Shown here: piece by piece, positions 41,873 to 50,448 of the stretch
Layout of the letters: the number at the start of each line of letters is the position of its first letter
Numbering within the stretch: position 1 is the first letter of the stretch
NCBI GenBank assembly: GCA_002729125.1
Contig: PBTQ01000035.1
Location: forward strand, 1 to 54,642
Reading direction: 5' to 3'
DNA length: 54,642 nt
Source of the DNA: Acidimicrobiaceae bacterium
Lineage (GTDB): Bacteria; Actinomycetota; Acidimicrobiia; Acidimicrobiales; Aldehydirespiratoraceae
Translations under genes and position numbers: made by a program
Notes under the pieces: generated by a model
Database searches by the model: none
What the model saw: only the letters and a program-made list of their open reading frames with translations
Told to the model about the DNA's origin: nothing

Positions 41873-42949
41873 ATGCGAACGTTTGCCTGCGTCGTGGTGC
41901 TCGGTGGCCTTCTTGCGGCCGCTTGCGGGCCGTCCTCGGTTGACGGTGCCCCGACCGAGGTGACGACCCCGACCACCGAGTCGGTTTCGCCGTCGACCAC
42001 CACAACCTCGGCTCCTCCGCCCACGACCACCACGTCGACCACCACCTCGACGACGTCGAGTACCACCACGATTCCCGATGTCCCGCCAGAACTGGTGCTC
42101 GACGAAACAGGGGTGCCGGTGAACGGCCAGACCGACGGTGTCTTGATCACCGAGACGGGCTGGGTCACCCCGGTTCTGAGCGGGCTGGCCGGCGGCCGTC
42201 ATCGGGTCTGGACGCCGTGCGGCAGGACCCAGGACATCGCCGGTGGGCGTTTCGTCGGTTCGGTCGATTTCGTGCTCGACCCGGGCCACGGAGGCTCCGA
42301 GCCCGGAGCGGTCGGTCGGGGAGGCCTCCGCGAGGCCGATCTGAATCTCGACGTGACACTGAAGCTGCGCGATGCGCTTGTTGATGCCGGCTACTCGGTA
42401 ACGATGACCCGCCAGACCGACGTGCGGGTGCCGATCGTGACCCGCGCCGAAATCGCGCAGGCACTCGACCCGATCGCGTTCATCTCAGTTCACTTCAACG
42501 CAGGAACGGACGCTGCGAGCACCACCCCCGGCACCGAGATGTACCACCAGATCGACAGCCCCGATTCAAAGCGCCTCGCCGGCCTCATCTACGAAGAGGC
42601 CTTCGGGGTGCTCGATCAGTTCGACATCGGATGGGTCGCGTTGGGAGACGCCGGAACCCTCGTTCGTCCCAATCGGGCGGGAGGGGATTACTACGGAGTG
42701 TTGCGCCGCCCGGCGCCGGTCGTGAGTGTGCTCGCCGAGTACGCCTACCTGTCCAACCCTTCCGAGGAGCAGCTCGTCTCGGATCCAGCGGTCCAGCAGA
42801 TGCTTGCTGACGCGACCGTTACGGCGATCGAGCGGTTCTTGACCACCGACGATCCCGGCTCTGGTTTCATCGACGACCCGATCTTCCGAGGGTACGGACC
42901 GTCAGGTGCGGGTCGGACCACCAACTGCACGGATCCACCGCTCGAGTGA
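41873..42949 (+). CDS. N-acetylmuramoyl-L-alanine amidase (Amidase_3), lipoprotein
   Basis: The start is the ATG at 41873 (MRTFACVVVLGGLLAAACG), which gives a signal peptide with lipobox AAAC. A Thr/Ser/Pro linker of about 50 residues would span the wall. The catalytic domain has the zinc ligands in VLDPGHGGSEPG (His), GGLREADLNLDV (Glu) and FISVHFNAG (His), plus VLAEYAYLSNPSEE with the catalytic Glu region. It cuts the bond between muramic acid and the stem peptide and may serve daughter-cell separation or wall turnover. It stands alone. Confidence 0.9.
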   Translation: MRTFACVVVLGGLLAAACGPSSVDGAPTEVTTPTTESVSPSTTTTSAPPPTTTTSTTTSTTSSTTTIPDVPPELVLDETGVPVNGQTDGVLITETGWVTPVLSGLAGGRHRVWTPCGRTQDIAGGRFVGSVDFVLDPGHGGSEPGAVGRGGLREADLNLDVTLKLRDALVDAGYSVTMTRQTDVRVPIVTRAEIAQALDPIAFISVHFNAGTDAASTTPGTEMYHQIDSPDSKRLAGLIYEEAFGVLDQFDIGWVALGDAGTLVRPNRAGGDYYGVLRRPAPVVSVLAEYAYLSNPSEEQLVSDPAVQQMLADATVTAIERFLTTDDPGSGFIDDPIFRGYGPSGAGRTTNCTDPPLE

Positions 42950-42964
42950 GGCGAGCGCCCGCAT

Positions 42965-42997
42965 CGTTTGCCGTGAGCTTGAACCGTTTGCCATGAG
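42965..42997 (+). repeat. Short direct repeat upstream of purH
   Basis: CGTTTGCCGTGAG and CGTTTGCCATGAG (12 of 13 identical) start 20 bp apart, about two helical turns, 38-70 bp before the putative purH -10. Possibly a regulator site. Confidence 0.4.
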
Positions 42998-43034
42998 GAG
43001 TTGTCGGGCCGCGGGCGGCATCCCCTGTGCCTGG

Positions 43035-43040
43035 TAGCTT
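43035..43040 (+). promoter_or_regulatory. Putative -10 element of purH
   Basis: TAGCTT ends exactly 7 nt before the GTG at 43048. Confidence 0.45.
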
Positions 43041-43047
43041 CCGACAG

Positions 43048-44598
43048 GTGAGCGAATCGCGTCGTGCATTGTTGTCGGTTTACGACAAGTCCGGGGTCGT
43101 TGACCTCGCCCAAGGTCTTGCCGACCTGGGGTGGGAGCTGATTTCCAGCGGAGGCACGGCCCGCGTGATTGCCGACGCCGGCATTCAGGTCACCGACGTG
43201 GCCCAGCACACCGGCTCACCGATCATGCTCGGGCATCGAGTCGTCACCCTCCATCCCAAGGTGCACGGTGGCATCCTCGCCGATCGCACCGACCCCGAAC
43301 ACCAAGCCGACATGGCCGAGCACGACATCGACCCGATCGATCTCGTCGTCGGCAACCTCTACCCGTTCGGATCGAGCGTGGCCGACTTCCAACACGGAGC
43401 CGGGCGCCCCGAAGAATTGATCGACATCGGTGGCCCCGCGATGGTTCGCGCGGCGGCGAAGAACCACGCCCAGGTCGGCGTGGTCGTCGACCCATCGAGG
43501 TACGACGATGTTTTGGCCGAGCTTCGCGCCTCGGGTTCCCTCAGCGATGCAACCCGCCGTGCGCTCGCCCGCGACGCCTTCGCTCACACCGCTGCCTACG
43601 ACGCTGCGATCGTCACCTGGTTTGACGAGACAGCCGACGACCCAGAGACGCTGCCCCCGACGATCCATCTCGCCCTCGAACGCGCCGACGTCCTGCGTTA
43701 CGGCGAGAACCCCCACCAACAAGGCGCCCGTTACCGACGAGCCGATCAGCCGGGGATCTGGGATGCCGTCGAACAGCACAGCGGTGTGGCGCTCAGCTAT
43801 CTCAACTTCTTCGACGCCGATGCTGCATGGCGTCTCGCCCACGATCTCGGCGAGCAACCGGCGGTTGCGATCATGAAGCACGCCAATCCGTGTGGTGCCG
43901 CCGTCGCCGCCGATCTCGCTTCGGCGTACAGGCGGGCGTTCGAATGCGATCCTCGTTCTGCGTTCGGTGGCATCGTCGCCACCAACCGGGTCGTGGATCT
44001 CGCCACGGTCGAGGCCATGGTCGATGCAGCACAGGCCGACGTCGTCCTGGCCCCTGGTTACGAGGACGGGGTCATCGAGCAGCTGATCGGCAAACGAAAG
44101 AACACCCGGATCCTCGCCGTGACGGTGCCCGATGCGGCACCGGCCCTCGCCATCCGGCAGATGGCCGATGGTTTCCTGGTCCAGCAGAATCACCGTTTCG
44201 ATGCCCAGCCCGACGATTGGGCCGTTGTCACCGATCGACAACCTTCGGCGCAGGAACTCGCTGACGCAGCGTTCGCGTGGAGGGTCTGTGGCCATGTGAA
44301 TTCCAACGCCATCGTGCTCGCCAAGGACGGGGTTGCGTGGGGGATCGGTGCCGGCCAGCAGAACCGGGTTGAGTCGGGAGAGATCGCAGCGGCAAAAGCG
44401 GCCGGACGAGCCGAGGGCGGGGCGTGCGCGAGTGATGCGTTCTACCCGTTCCCCGATGGCGTCCATGCAGCTGCCGACGCCGGCGCGGCGATCATTGTGC
44501 AGCCCGGTGGTTCGGTCGGCGACGAGCAGACCATCGCTGCGGCGAACGAGCGCGGTGTTGCAATGGTCTTCACCGGAGAACGCCAGTTCCTTCACTGA
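43048..44598 (+). CDS. purH: Bifunctional AICAR transformylase/IMP cyclohydrolase
   Basis: The start is the GTG at 43048 (MSESRRALLSVYDKSG). The 516-residue enzyme performs the last two steps of IMP synthesis. The N-terminal IMP cyclohydrolase (1-200) has LISSGGTARVIADAGI and MLGHRVVTLHPKVHGGILADR. The transformylase half has LRYGENPHQQGARYR, IMKHANPCGAAVA with the Lys/His catalytic pair, FGGIVATNRVVD and SDAFYPFPDGV. Together with guaA at 27 kb it covers part of purine synthesis, but in separate units. PlsC follows after 25 nt. Confidence 0.96.
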   Translation: MSESRRALLSVYDKSGVVDLAQGLADLGWELISSGGTARVIADAGIQVTDVAQHTGSPIMLGHRVVTLHPKVHGGILADRTDPEHQADMAEHDIDPIDLVVGNLYPFGSSVADFQHGAGRPEELIDIGGPAMVRAAAKNHAQVGVVVDPSRYDDVLAELRASGSLSDATRRALARDAFAHTAAYDAAIVTWFDETADDPETLPPTIHLALERADVLRYGENPHQQGARYRRADQPGIWDAVEQHSGVALSYLNFFDADAAWRLAHDLGEQPAVAIMKHANPCGAAVAADLASAYRRAFECDPRSAFGGIVATNRVVDLATVEAMVDAAQADVVLAPGYEDGVIEQLIGKRKNTRILAVTVPDAAPALAIRQMADGFLVQQNHRFDAQPDDWAVVTDRQPSAQELADAAFAWRVCGHVNSNAIVLAKDGVAWGIGAGQQNRVESGEIAAAKAAGRAEGGACASDAFYPFPDGVHAAADAGAAIIVQPGGSVGDEQTIAAANERGVAMVFTGERQFLH

Positions 44599-44623
44599 TA
44601 CGCGGTATCGAGATAAGCCACTG

Positions 44624-45310
44624 ATGAGCGAACGCCACCCAAAATCCGTCGATTGGGCGATCAAGGTCCAAGCGAGCCGCGCTGGAGGAGTCTTCTACTG
44701 GGCAGTGAGAGGCCTTCTCCGGCTGACGCTGCTGCCGTGGCTTCGGGTGACGGTCGAGGGCATCGAGCACCTCGACACCCCCGGCCCGGTCATCCTTGCG
44801 CCGGTGCACCGCAGCAACCTTGATTCGGTTGTCGTCGCCTGCACGGCGCGACGTCGGCTTCGGGCCCTCGGCAAGGAATCGTTGTTCCTGCACCCGATCT
44901 TCGCCTGGGTGAACGCTGCGCTGGGAGCCATCCCGGTCCGACGGGGTGAGGTCGACCGTCAGGCCATGAAGGCAGCGCAGACGATCATCGCCGATGGCGC
45001 CATGATGACCGTCTTCCCTGAGGGCACCCGCCAGTCCGGCGATCAGGTGCTCGGGGTCTTCGACGGCACGACCTACCTGGCCCACAAGACCGGTGCACCG
45101 ATCATCCCCATCGGGATCGGAGGAACGGAGGCGGCGATGGCAAGCGGCTCGAAGGGCATCCGGCGGGTGCGGTGTTCGGTTGTGGTGGGGGAACCCATCG
45201 CTGCACCCGAGGGAAGGATGAGCCAGCCGCAGCGCCATGCCTTCAGCGAAGAGGTGAGTGCCGAGCTCCAGAAGGTGTTCGATCGAGCGATTTCGCTGGC
45301 GGCCGACTGA
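44624..45310 (+). CDS. 1-acyl-sn-glycerol-3-phosphate acyltransferase family protein (PlsC-like)
   Basis: The start is the ATG at 44624 (MSERHPKSVDWAIKV). The 228-residue protein has the acyltransferase H-x4-D motif as HRSNLD, the substrate motif VFPEGTR, and block IV around GAPIIPIGIGGTEAAM. A hydrophobic stretch near residue 30 may anchor it. It probably acylates lysophosphatidic acid or a related lipid. It lies 25 nt after purH and may be cotranscribed without sharing function. Confidence 0.88.
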   Translation: MSERHPKSVDWAIKVQASRAGGVFYWAVRGLLRLTLLPWLRVTVEGIEHLDTPGPVILAPVHRSNLDSVVVACTARRRLRALGKESLFLHPIFAWVNAALGAIPVRRGEVDRQAMKAAQTIIADGAMMTVFPEGTRQSGDQVLGVFDGTTYLAHKTGAPIIPIGIGGTEAAMASGSKGIRRVRCSVVVGEPIAAPEGRMSQPQRHAFSEEVSAELQKVFDRAISLAAD

Positions 45311-45388
45311 TCGCGTCGCAACGGGCCGATGACATCGTCACTCGCCCGAAATCGGCTCGTGGGCAGGCTCGAAGCGCCCTCGGCCAGT

Positions 45389-45394
45389 TACCAT
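45389..45394 (+). promoter_or_regulatory. Putative -10 element of icd
   Basis: TACCAT ends exactly 7 nt before the ATG at 45402. Confidence 0.45.
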
Positions 45395-45401
45395 CCGAGG
45401 T

Positions 45402-46598
45402 ATGGCTGAGAAGATCACGATGCAGGAAAACGGCACGCTTCAGGTGCCGGACAACCCGATCATTCCGTTCATCGAAGGCGACGGTACGGGTGTCGACATC
45501 TGGCCAGCCGCAAAGCTCGTCCTCGACGCTGCCGCCGCGAAGTACGGCAAGACCATCGAGTGGATGGAGGTCCTCGCAGGCGAGAAGGCCTTCAACGAGA
45601 CCGGTGATTGGCTGCCGCAGGACACGATCGACAAGTTCGAGGAGTACCTGATCGGCATCAAGGGTCCGCTCACCACGCCGATCGGTGGCGGCTTCCGCAG
45701 CCTCAATGTCGCAATCCGTCAGATCATGGATCTCTATGTGTGCCTGCGTCCGGTTCGCTGGTTCACCGGCGTGCCCTCGCCGGTGAAGGAACCACACCTC
45801 GTCGACATGGTGATCTTCCGGGAGAACACCGAAGACATCTACGCCGGCATGGAGGTCGAGGCGGGTACGCCCGAGGCCAAGCGCATGATCGAGCTGCTCC
45901 ACGACGCCTACGGCTGGGAGATCCGCGAGGATTCCGGCATCGGTATCAAGCCCATCTCTAAGACCGGGTCGCAGCGTCTGCAGCGGGCCGCCCTCGAGTA
46001 CGCCGTGCGCCGCAACCGCAAGCGGGTTCACTGGGTGCACAAAGGCAACATCATGAAGTTCACCGAGGGCGCCTTCCAGAAGTGGGGCTACGAACTCGTT
46101 CGGGAGGAGTTCTCCGACGTGGCCGTCGGCTGGGACGACTGCGGTGGCGATGCGGGCGACAAGATCCTCGTGCAGGACGCCATCGCCGACATCGCCCTCC
46201 AGCAGGTGCTCACCCGCCCGGCCGAGTTCGACGTGATTGCGACGATGAACCTCAACGGCGACTATCTTTCCGATGCCCTGGCTGCCCAGGTGGGCGGCAT
46301 TGGCATCGCGCCGGGCGCCAACATCAACTACGTCACGGGTCACGGCGTCTTCGAAGCCACCCATGGCACCGCCCCGAAGTACGCCGGCCAGGACAAGGTC
46401 AACCCGTCCTCGGTGCTGCTGTCAGGCGTCATGATGTTCGAGCACCTCGGTTGGCAGGACGCCGCCAACGACATCATTCGTGCGGTCGAAGCCAGCATCG
46501 GCGACAAGGTCGTCACCTACGACTTCGCTCGCCTTATGGACGGCGCCACCGAGGTGGCGTGCTCGGAGTTCGCAAGCGCGATCGTCGATCGCCTCTGA
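45402..46598 (+). CDS. icd: NADP-dependent isocitrate dehydrogenase
   Basis: The 398-residue enzyme oxidises isocitrate to 2-oxoglutarate. It is the homodimeric E. coli-like type: [16 protein letters not shown] at the start, [13 protein letters not shown] with the substrate-binding serine that is phosphorylated in E. coli, [32 protein letters not shown] and [14 protein letters not shown], whose Lys-Tyr pair indicates NADP preference. Many actinobacteria use the unrelated monomeric Icd, so this type is a useful marker. TACCAT-N7-ATG precedes it and a hairpin follows. Confidence 0.95.
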   Translation: MAEKITMQENGTLQVPDNPIIPFIEGDGTGVDIWPAAKLVLDAAAAKYGKTIEWMEVLAGEKAFNETGDWLPQDTIDKFEEYLIGIKGPLTTPIGGGFRSLNVAIRQIMDLYVCLRPVRWFTGVPSPVKEPHLVDMVIFRENTEDIYAGMEVEAGTPEAKRMIELLHDAYGWEIREDSGIGIKPISKTGSQRLQRAALEYAVRRNRKRVHWVHKGNIMKFTEGAFQKWGYELVREEFSDVAVGWDDCGGDAGDKILVQDAIADIALQQVLTRPAEFDVIATMNLNGDYLSDALAAQVGGIGIAPGANINYVTGHGVFEATHGTAPKYAGQDKVNPSSVLLSGVMMFEHLGWQDAANDIIRAVEASIGDKVVTYDFARLMDGATEVACSEFASAIVDRL

Positions 46599-46624
46599 GC
46601 CGACGCATCTGATCGGTGTCGAGC

Positions 46625-46642
46625 GGACCCCTGCGGGGGTCC
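46625..46642. terminator. Terminator between icd and the GGDEF-EAL gene
   Basis: GGACCCC-TGCG-GGGGTCC is a perfect 7-bp stem, followed on the plus strand by GTCGTTTTC. It separates two convergent genes. Confidence 0.7.
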
Positions 46643-46653
46643 ACTCGTCGTTT

Positions 46654-48069
46654 TCACAAGAAGTCGAGTGGTCCCGCCACCTCGTCGATCGGCGCGGCCA
46701 GGGCGAAAAGTCGGCCCTGGGCGGCGTGGCAACCAAGTTCGGTCACTGCGTCGAGTTGGGCTTCGGTCTCGATGCCTTCCGCAACGACCTTGACATCGAA
46801 GACGTCGGCGAGGGCAACGATCGCCGTGACCACTGCCCGGTCCTCGGACCGATCGGCAACGTTGGTCACAAAGCTCCGGTCGATTTTCAACACATCGAAC
46901 GTGTTAGATCGAAGCCAATTGATGGACGCAATGCCGGCACCGAAATCGTCAAGCGCGATGCGGATACCGACGCTCCGGAGGGCGCGGAGGTTGTCCTCCA
47001 CGACCTGACCGGCCTCCATGATCGCCGTGTCGGTGAGCTCGACGATCAGGTTGTCGGGGTGGAGCCCGGCTTCTTCGGCGGCGAGCGTGACGCGATGAGC
47101 GTAGCCGGGACGGTTGAGTTCCCGGGGTGAGGCGTTGATGGCGACGGTCGCGTCGGTGTCGTGATGCCGTCGCTGCCACACGACGAGATCCCGAGCGGCT
47201 TTCCGGGTGACGAGTTCGCCGACTTCGCCGATGAGCCCGTTCTCCTCCGCTGTGGGGATGAACATGTCGGGCATCAGCAGCGTGCCGTCGGGCTGTCTCC
47301 AGCGGGTCAGCGCCTCAAATCCGATGACTCGGCGGCTCGACAGCTCGACGATCGGCTGGTGGTGGACGACGAGCTCGTCGGCGCTGATCGCGCTGGGGAG
47401 AGCACGGCGGAGGTCGCGCTTCTCGTCGGACTCGGTGAGCAGGTTGTCTTCGAAAAGGCGGACCTCAGCACCGGCCTTTTTGGCGGCGTACATCGCCGTG
47501 TCGGCTTGGCGGACGAAATCGGCGGGGTTGAGGTCGGTGCGGCCGCGGAGCATGGCGACACCGATGCTGGCGCGGCAGCCAATCCCGCCGGTCGATTCCG
47601 GCGTGATCGATTCGACGGCATCGGCGATGCGGCCGGCGAGCCGTAGTGCATCCGGTTCGCCGATGTCGGAGACGATCACCATGAACTCGTCACCGCCGAG
47701 CCGACCGATCGTGTCGGAGGCGCGCATTGTCGCCCGCAAAGCGTCGGCCACGCTGCGCAGCAGCTCGTCGCCGGCGTCATGGCCGAATGTGTCATTGATC
47801 AGTTTGAACCTGTCAAGATCGAGATAGAAGAGCGCAACGTCGCGGTCGTAGCGAGCGGCTCGGGTGAGCTCGTTCTCGAGGTTTGCGGCGAGCAGTGTTC
47901 GGTTGGCGAGGCCGGTGAGCGGATCCTCAATGCTGGAGCGGGTTGCGTCTTCCGCAATGCGTTCGGCTACACGACGAGCCGAACGCTCTCGGTCGAGGCG
48001 GCGTCGGAGCCGTTCGATCTCGGCGATGAGCGAAACGTCGGAATCGGGGTCGGGCTCTATGAAACTCAT
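46654..48069 (-). CDS. GGDEF-EAL protein (c-di-GMP synthesis/breakdown), partner of H-NOX
   Basis: The start is the ATG at 48069 (MSFIEPDPDSDVSLI), overlapping the H-NOX stop as ATGA. The 471-residue protein has an N-terminal coiled-coil (IAEIERLRRRLDRERSARR), a GGDEF domain with DPLTGLANR and the intact RLGGDEF active site, and an EAL domain with GFEALTRW, ELTDTA, DDFGAG, KIDRSF and VAEGIET, also apparently intact. It has no membrane segment or sensor of its own, so input should come from the H-NOX protein through the coiled coil. H-NOX-regulated GGDEF-EAL enzymes are known in proteobacteria for NO-controlled biofilm behaviour. Net activity cannot be told from sequence. Confidence 0.93.
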   Translation of the reverse strand: MSFIEPDPDSDVSLIAEIERLRRRLDRERSARRVAERIAEDATRSSIEDPLTGLANRTLLAANLENELTRAARYDRDVALFYLDLDRFKLINDTFGHDAGDELLRSVADALRATMRASDTIGRLGGDEFMVIVSDIGEPDALRLAGRIADAVESITPESTGGIGCRASIGVAMLRGRTDLNPADFVRQADTAMYAAKKAGAEVRLFEDNLLTESDEKRDLRRALPSAISADELVVHHQPIVELSSRRVIGFEALTRWRQPDGTLLMPDMFIPTAEENGLIGEVGELVTRKAARDLVVWQRRHHDTDATVAINASPRELNRPGYAHRVTLAAEEAGLHPDNLIVELTDTAIMEAGQVVEDNLRALRSVGIRIALDDFGAGIASINWLRSNTFDVLKIDRSFVTNVADRSEDRAVVTAIVALADVFDVKVVAEGIETEAQLDAVTELGCHAAQGRLFALAAPIDEVAGPLDFL

Positions 48070-48602
48070 GCCGTGAAGTGGATCCGAAGCTCGCAATGAG
48101 GATCGCCGTCGTGCGCACAACTCGGCTGGTCGATGAGGAGCGTCTGGCCCACAGGCGAGGCGACCTCGATGGTGGGTCCTTCGGCGAAGAAGCAGAGCTT
48201 GCGCTCGGAGACGTGCCGCATCGAGATGGTCTGGTCATCGATCGGGGAGATGTTGAAGTCAGGTGGAGTGGCACCGGGGTAGAGCTTGCGCACTTCTGGG
48301 TGGATCATGCGGTTGAGCGCCGGCAAGAAATCCTCGAGCGTGATTCCGTCGAAGAAGTGGGGGGAGGCCTCCAAGAGGATCGAGACACAGTTGATCCCAA
48401 CCCACTGCAGACGGTCGGGGATGGTGCCACCGGCCTCGTCGGGGACTGCACCGACGATGGAGGTGAGCTCCGCATCGTCATAGTTGCCGAGCGATGTGCC
48501 CGAGCCGTCGACCTCGGCTCGGGCGAGGGTGTCCTCCCATCCGTCAGCCCCGAATGGGCGCTCAACTGCGTCTTCGGTTGTGTTGAAGATGACGCCCTTC
48601 AT
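48066..48602 (-). CDS. H-NOX (heme-nitric oxide/oxygen binding) protein
   Basis: The start is the ATG at 48602 (MKGVIFNTTEDAVERPFG) with AAAGG upstream; the rest of the ORF is antisense to the ABC gene. The 178-residue stand-alone HNOB domain has TSLGNYDDAELTSIV, ASPHFFDGITLEDFLPALN and the proximal heme ligand in MIHPEVRKLYPGATPPDF. The heme-propionate motif YxSxR reads HVSER, with His for Tyr. C-terminal ERKLCFFAEG is normal, and CAHDGDPHCEL ends the protein. It should bind NO (or O2) and signal to the GGDEF-EAL enzyme it overlaps by 4 nt. The altered motif may change heme binding. Confidence 0.9.
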   Translation of the reverse strand: MKGVIFNTTEDAVERPFGADGWEDTLARAEVDGSGTSLGNYDDAELTSIVGAVPDEAGGTIPDRLQWVGINCVSILLEASPHFFDGITLEDFLPALNRMIHPEVRKLYPGATPPDFNISPIDDQTISMRHVSERKLCFFAEGPTIEVASPVGQTLLIDQPSCAHDGDPHCELRIHFTA

Positions 48603-48677
48603 GGGGTGACCTTTCGACGGGATCCTGTGCTGTTCCCGTCGGCCGAAACCGGTTCGGGGTGAGTCCGGTCCGGCGGA

Positions 48678-48683
48678 TACGGT
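48678..48683 (+). promoter_or_regulatory. Putative -10 element of the ABC exporter operon
   Basis: TACGGT ends exactly 7 nt before the ATG at 48691 and favours it over the GTG at 48682. The 88-bp gap to the divergent H-NOX gene holds both promoters. Confidence 0.45.
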
Positions 48684-48690
48684 GCAACGG

Positions 48691-50448
48691 ATGGGTGACG
48701 GCGCAAACACCGAACACATTTGGCGCCGGGGCTCGCGGCTGATCTGGCGCTCATTGCGAGCGTACCCATGGCTCCATACGACGGCAATGGTCGGTGCGCT
48801 CGGCTTTGTTGCGGCCTCGATCGGTGGTGCATGGGTCCTCCGGGCCGCCACCGATGACCTTGTCATCCCGGCGTTCGATGACGGCAAGGTCGATCGATCT
48901 GATGTCTGGGTCGTGATGGGTCTGATCATCGTGGTGTCGGTGGGTCGCGGTATCGGCGTGATGATGCGACGGTGGTATCTCTCGCTTGCGGAGAACAGCA
49001 CCCAACGCGACTGGCGTCGGGCGCTCGTCAACCACTACCTCAATGTGCCGCTGCGGTTCCACCGCGAGCGGCCAACCGGCGAGCTGCTCGCCCACGCCGA
49101 CATCGACCTCACCACGGCGACGATGGTCCTCAAGCCCCTGGCATTTTCGGTGAGTGTGCTGGCCTTGGTGATCGTCGCCGTCGTCACCTTGTTCATCATT
49201 CACCCACTCGTGGCGTTGCTCGGAATCGTGCTGTTCCCGCTCCTGGTGGTGATGAGCCAGATCTACACCTCACGAGTGGAAGCGCCGTCGGCGCGGGCCC
49301 AGCAGGCGGTCGGCGAGGTCGCTTCGGTCGCCCACGAAAGCTTCGAGGGCGCTCTCGTTGTCAAGACGCTCGGACGCGAATCCGCTGAGGTCGAGCGGCT
49401 GCGCCGTGCGTCGGCCACCCTCCGGAAGGAACGCCTGTTTGTCGGTCGGATCCGGGCAGCGTTCGAGCCGAGCATCGACGCCCTACCCAACATCGGTGTC
49501 GTTTTGTTGCTGCTCATTGGCAGTGGGCTGGTGTCGCGCGGTGATGCTACCCCTGGGGACCTTGTCCTGGCCGCTGTGGTCTTCGGCCTACTTGCCACGC
49601 CGCTTCGGGTCTTTGGCTTCTTTCTCGAGGAGATGCCGCGCTCTGTCGTTGCGCTGGATCGCGTCGACAAGGTGATGGCCCAGCCGGTCGAGCAACGAGA
49701 CGGCGCCGCCACCGTCCCGGTCGGACCGGTCGATCTGGCCGTGCAAGGTCTGGTTGTCGGCTACGGCGAGCACCACGTGCTGCGGGGCGTCAACCTCGAG
49801 GTGGCTGCGGGCACCACCGCAGCGGTTGTCGGAGCCACAGGTTCTGGCAAGTCGACCCTGCTCGAGGCCGTCGCCGGGGTGCTCGACCGCACCGAGGGCT
49901 CGATTGCGATCGGTGGAGTCGACATCGGTGACGTTGCCGCCGACGATTGGACCACCGCCGTTGCGATCGCCTTCCAGGAGGCGTTCCTCTTCACCGATAC
50001 GATCGTCGAGAATGTCGCCCTCGGAGCCGTCGGTCTAGAGGAGGTCCAGCGCACGCTGGCGATCGCCCGGGCTGATGGGTTTGTGGCTGATCTCGCCGAT
50101 GCCGAGGTGACGGTCGTCGGTGAGCGGGGTACCACGCTGTCGGGTGGCCAGCGCCAGCGGGTCGCCCTCGCCCGAGCCCTGGCCCGCCGCCCGCAGGTTC
50201 TGCTGCTCGACGATGCGACGAGTGCGGTCGACCCACTGGTCGAGGCCGAGATCCTCGATGCCCTTCGCGCCGAACTTGACATGACGGTGCTGGTCGTTGC
50301 CCACCGGATCTCAACCATCCTCCTGGCCGACACCGTCGTTTACCTGAATGACGGACGGGTGGTCGCCACTGGTACCCACGAGGAACTGTTGCAACGCGAC
50401 GACTATCAGGTGCTGGTCACTGCATACGAGCAGGGGGAGGGCTCGTGA
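48691..50448 (+). CDS. ABC exporter half-transporter, subunit with degenerate Walker B
   Basis: The 585-residue protein (ATG 48691) has an N-terminal six-helix exporter domain (to about 320) and an ATPase domain with Walker A VGATGSGKST, the canonical signature LSGGQRQRVALARAL and Walker B LLLDDATSAVD. The catalytic glutamate after Walker B is replaced by Asp. It overlaps the next gene as GTGA and surely forms a heterodimer with its product. In such asymmetric pairs this subunit's Walker motifs build the degenerate site while its LSGGQ completes the active one. Substrate unknown; lipids, drugs or peptides are exported by relatives. Confidence 0.92.
   Translation: MGDGANTEHIWRRGSRLIWRSLRAYPWLHTTAMVGALGFVAASIGGAWVLRAATDDLVIPAFDDGKVDRSDVWVVMGLIIVVSVGRGIGVMMRRWYLSLAENSTQRDWRRALVNHYLNVPLRFHRERPTGELLAHADIDLTTATMVLKPLAFSVSVLALVIVAVVTLFIIHPLVALLGIVLFPLLVVMSQIYTSRVEAPSARAQQAVGEVASVAHESFEGALVVKTLGRESAEVERLRRASATLRKERLFVGRIRAAFEPSIDALPNIGVVLLLLIGSGLVSRGDATPGDLVLAAVVFGLLATPLRVFGFFLEEMPRSVVALDRVDKVMAQPVEQRDGAATVPVGPVDLAVQGLVVGYGEHHVLRGVNLEVAAGTTAAVVGATGSGKSTLLEAVAGVLDRTEGSIAIGGVDIGDVAADDWTTAVAIAFQEAFLFTDTIVENVALGAVGLEEVQRTLAIARADGFVADLADAEVTVVGERGTTLSGGQRQRVALARALARRPQVLLLDDATSAVDPLVEAEILDALRAELDMTVLVVAHRISTILLADTVVYLNDGRVVATGTHEELLQRDDYQVLVTAYEQGEGS

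Noticed and set aside
41950-42075. Short ACC/TCG tandem repeats as a possible repeat element
   Set aside because: They encode the Thr/Ser/Pro linker of the amidase lipoprotein and need no other explanation.
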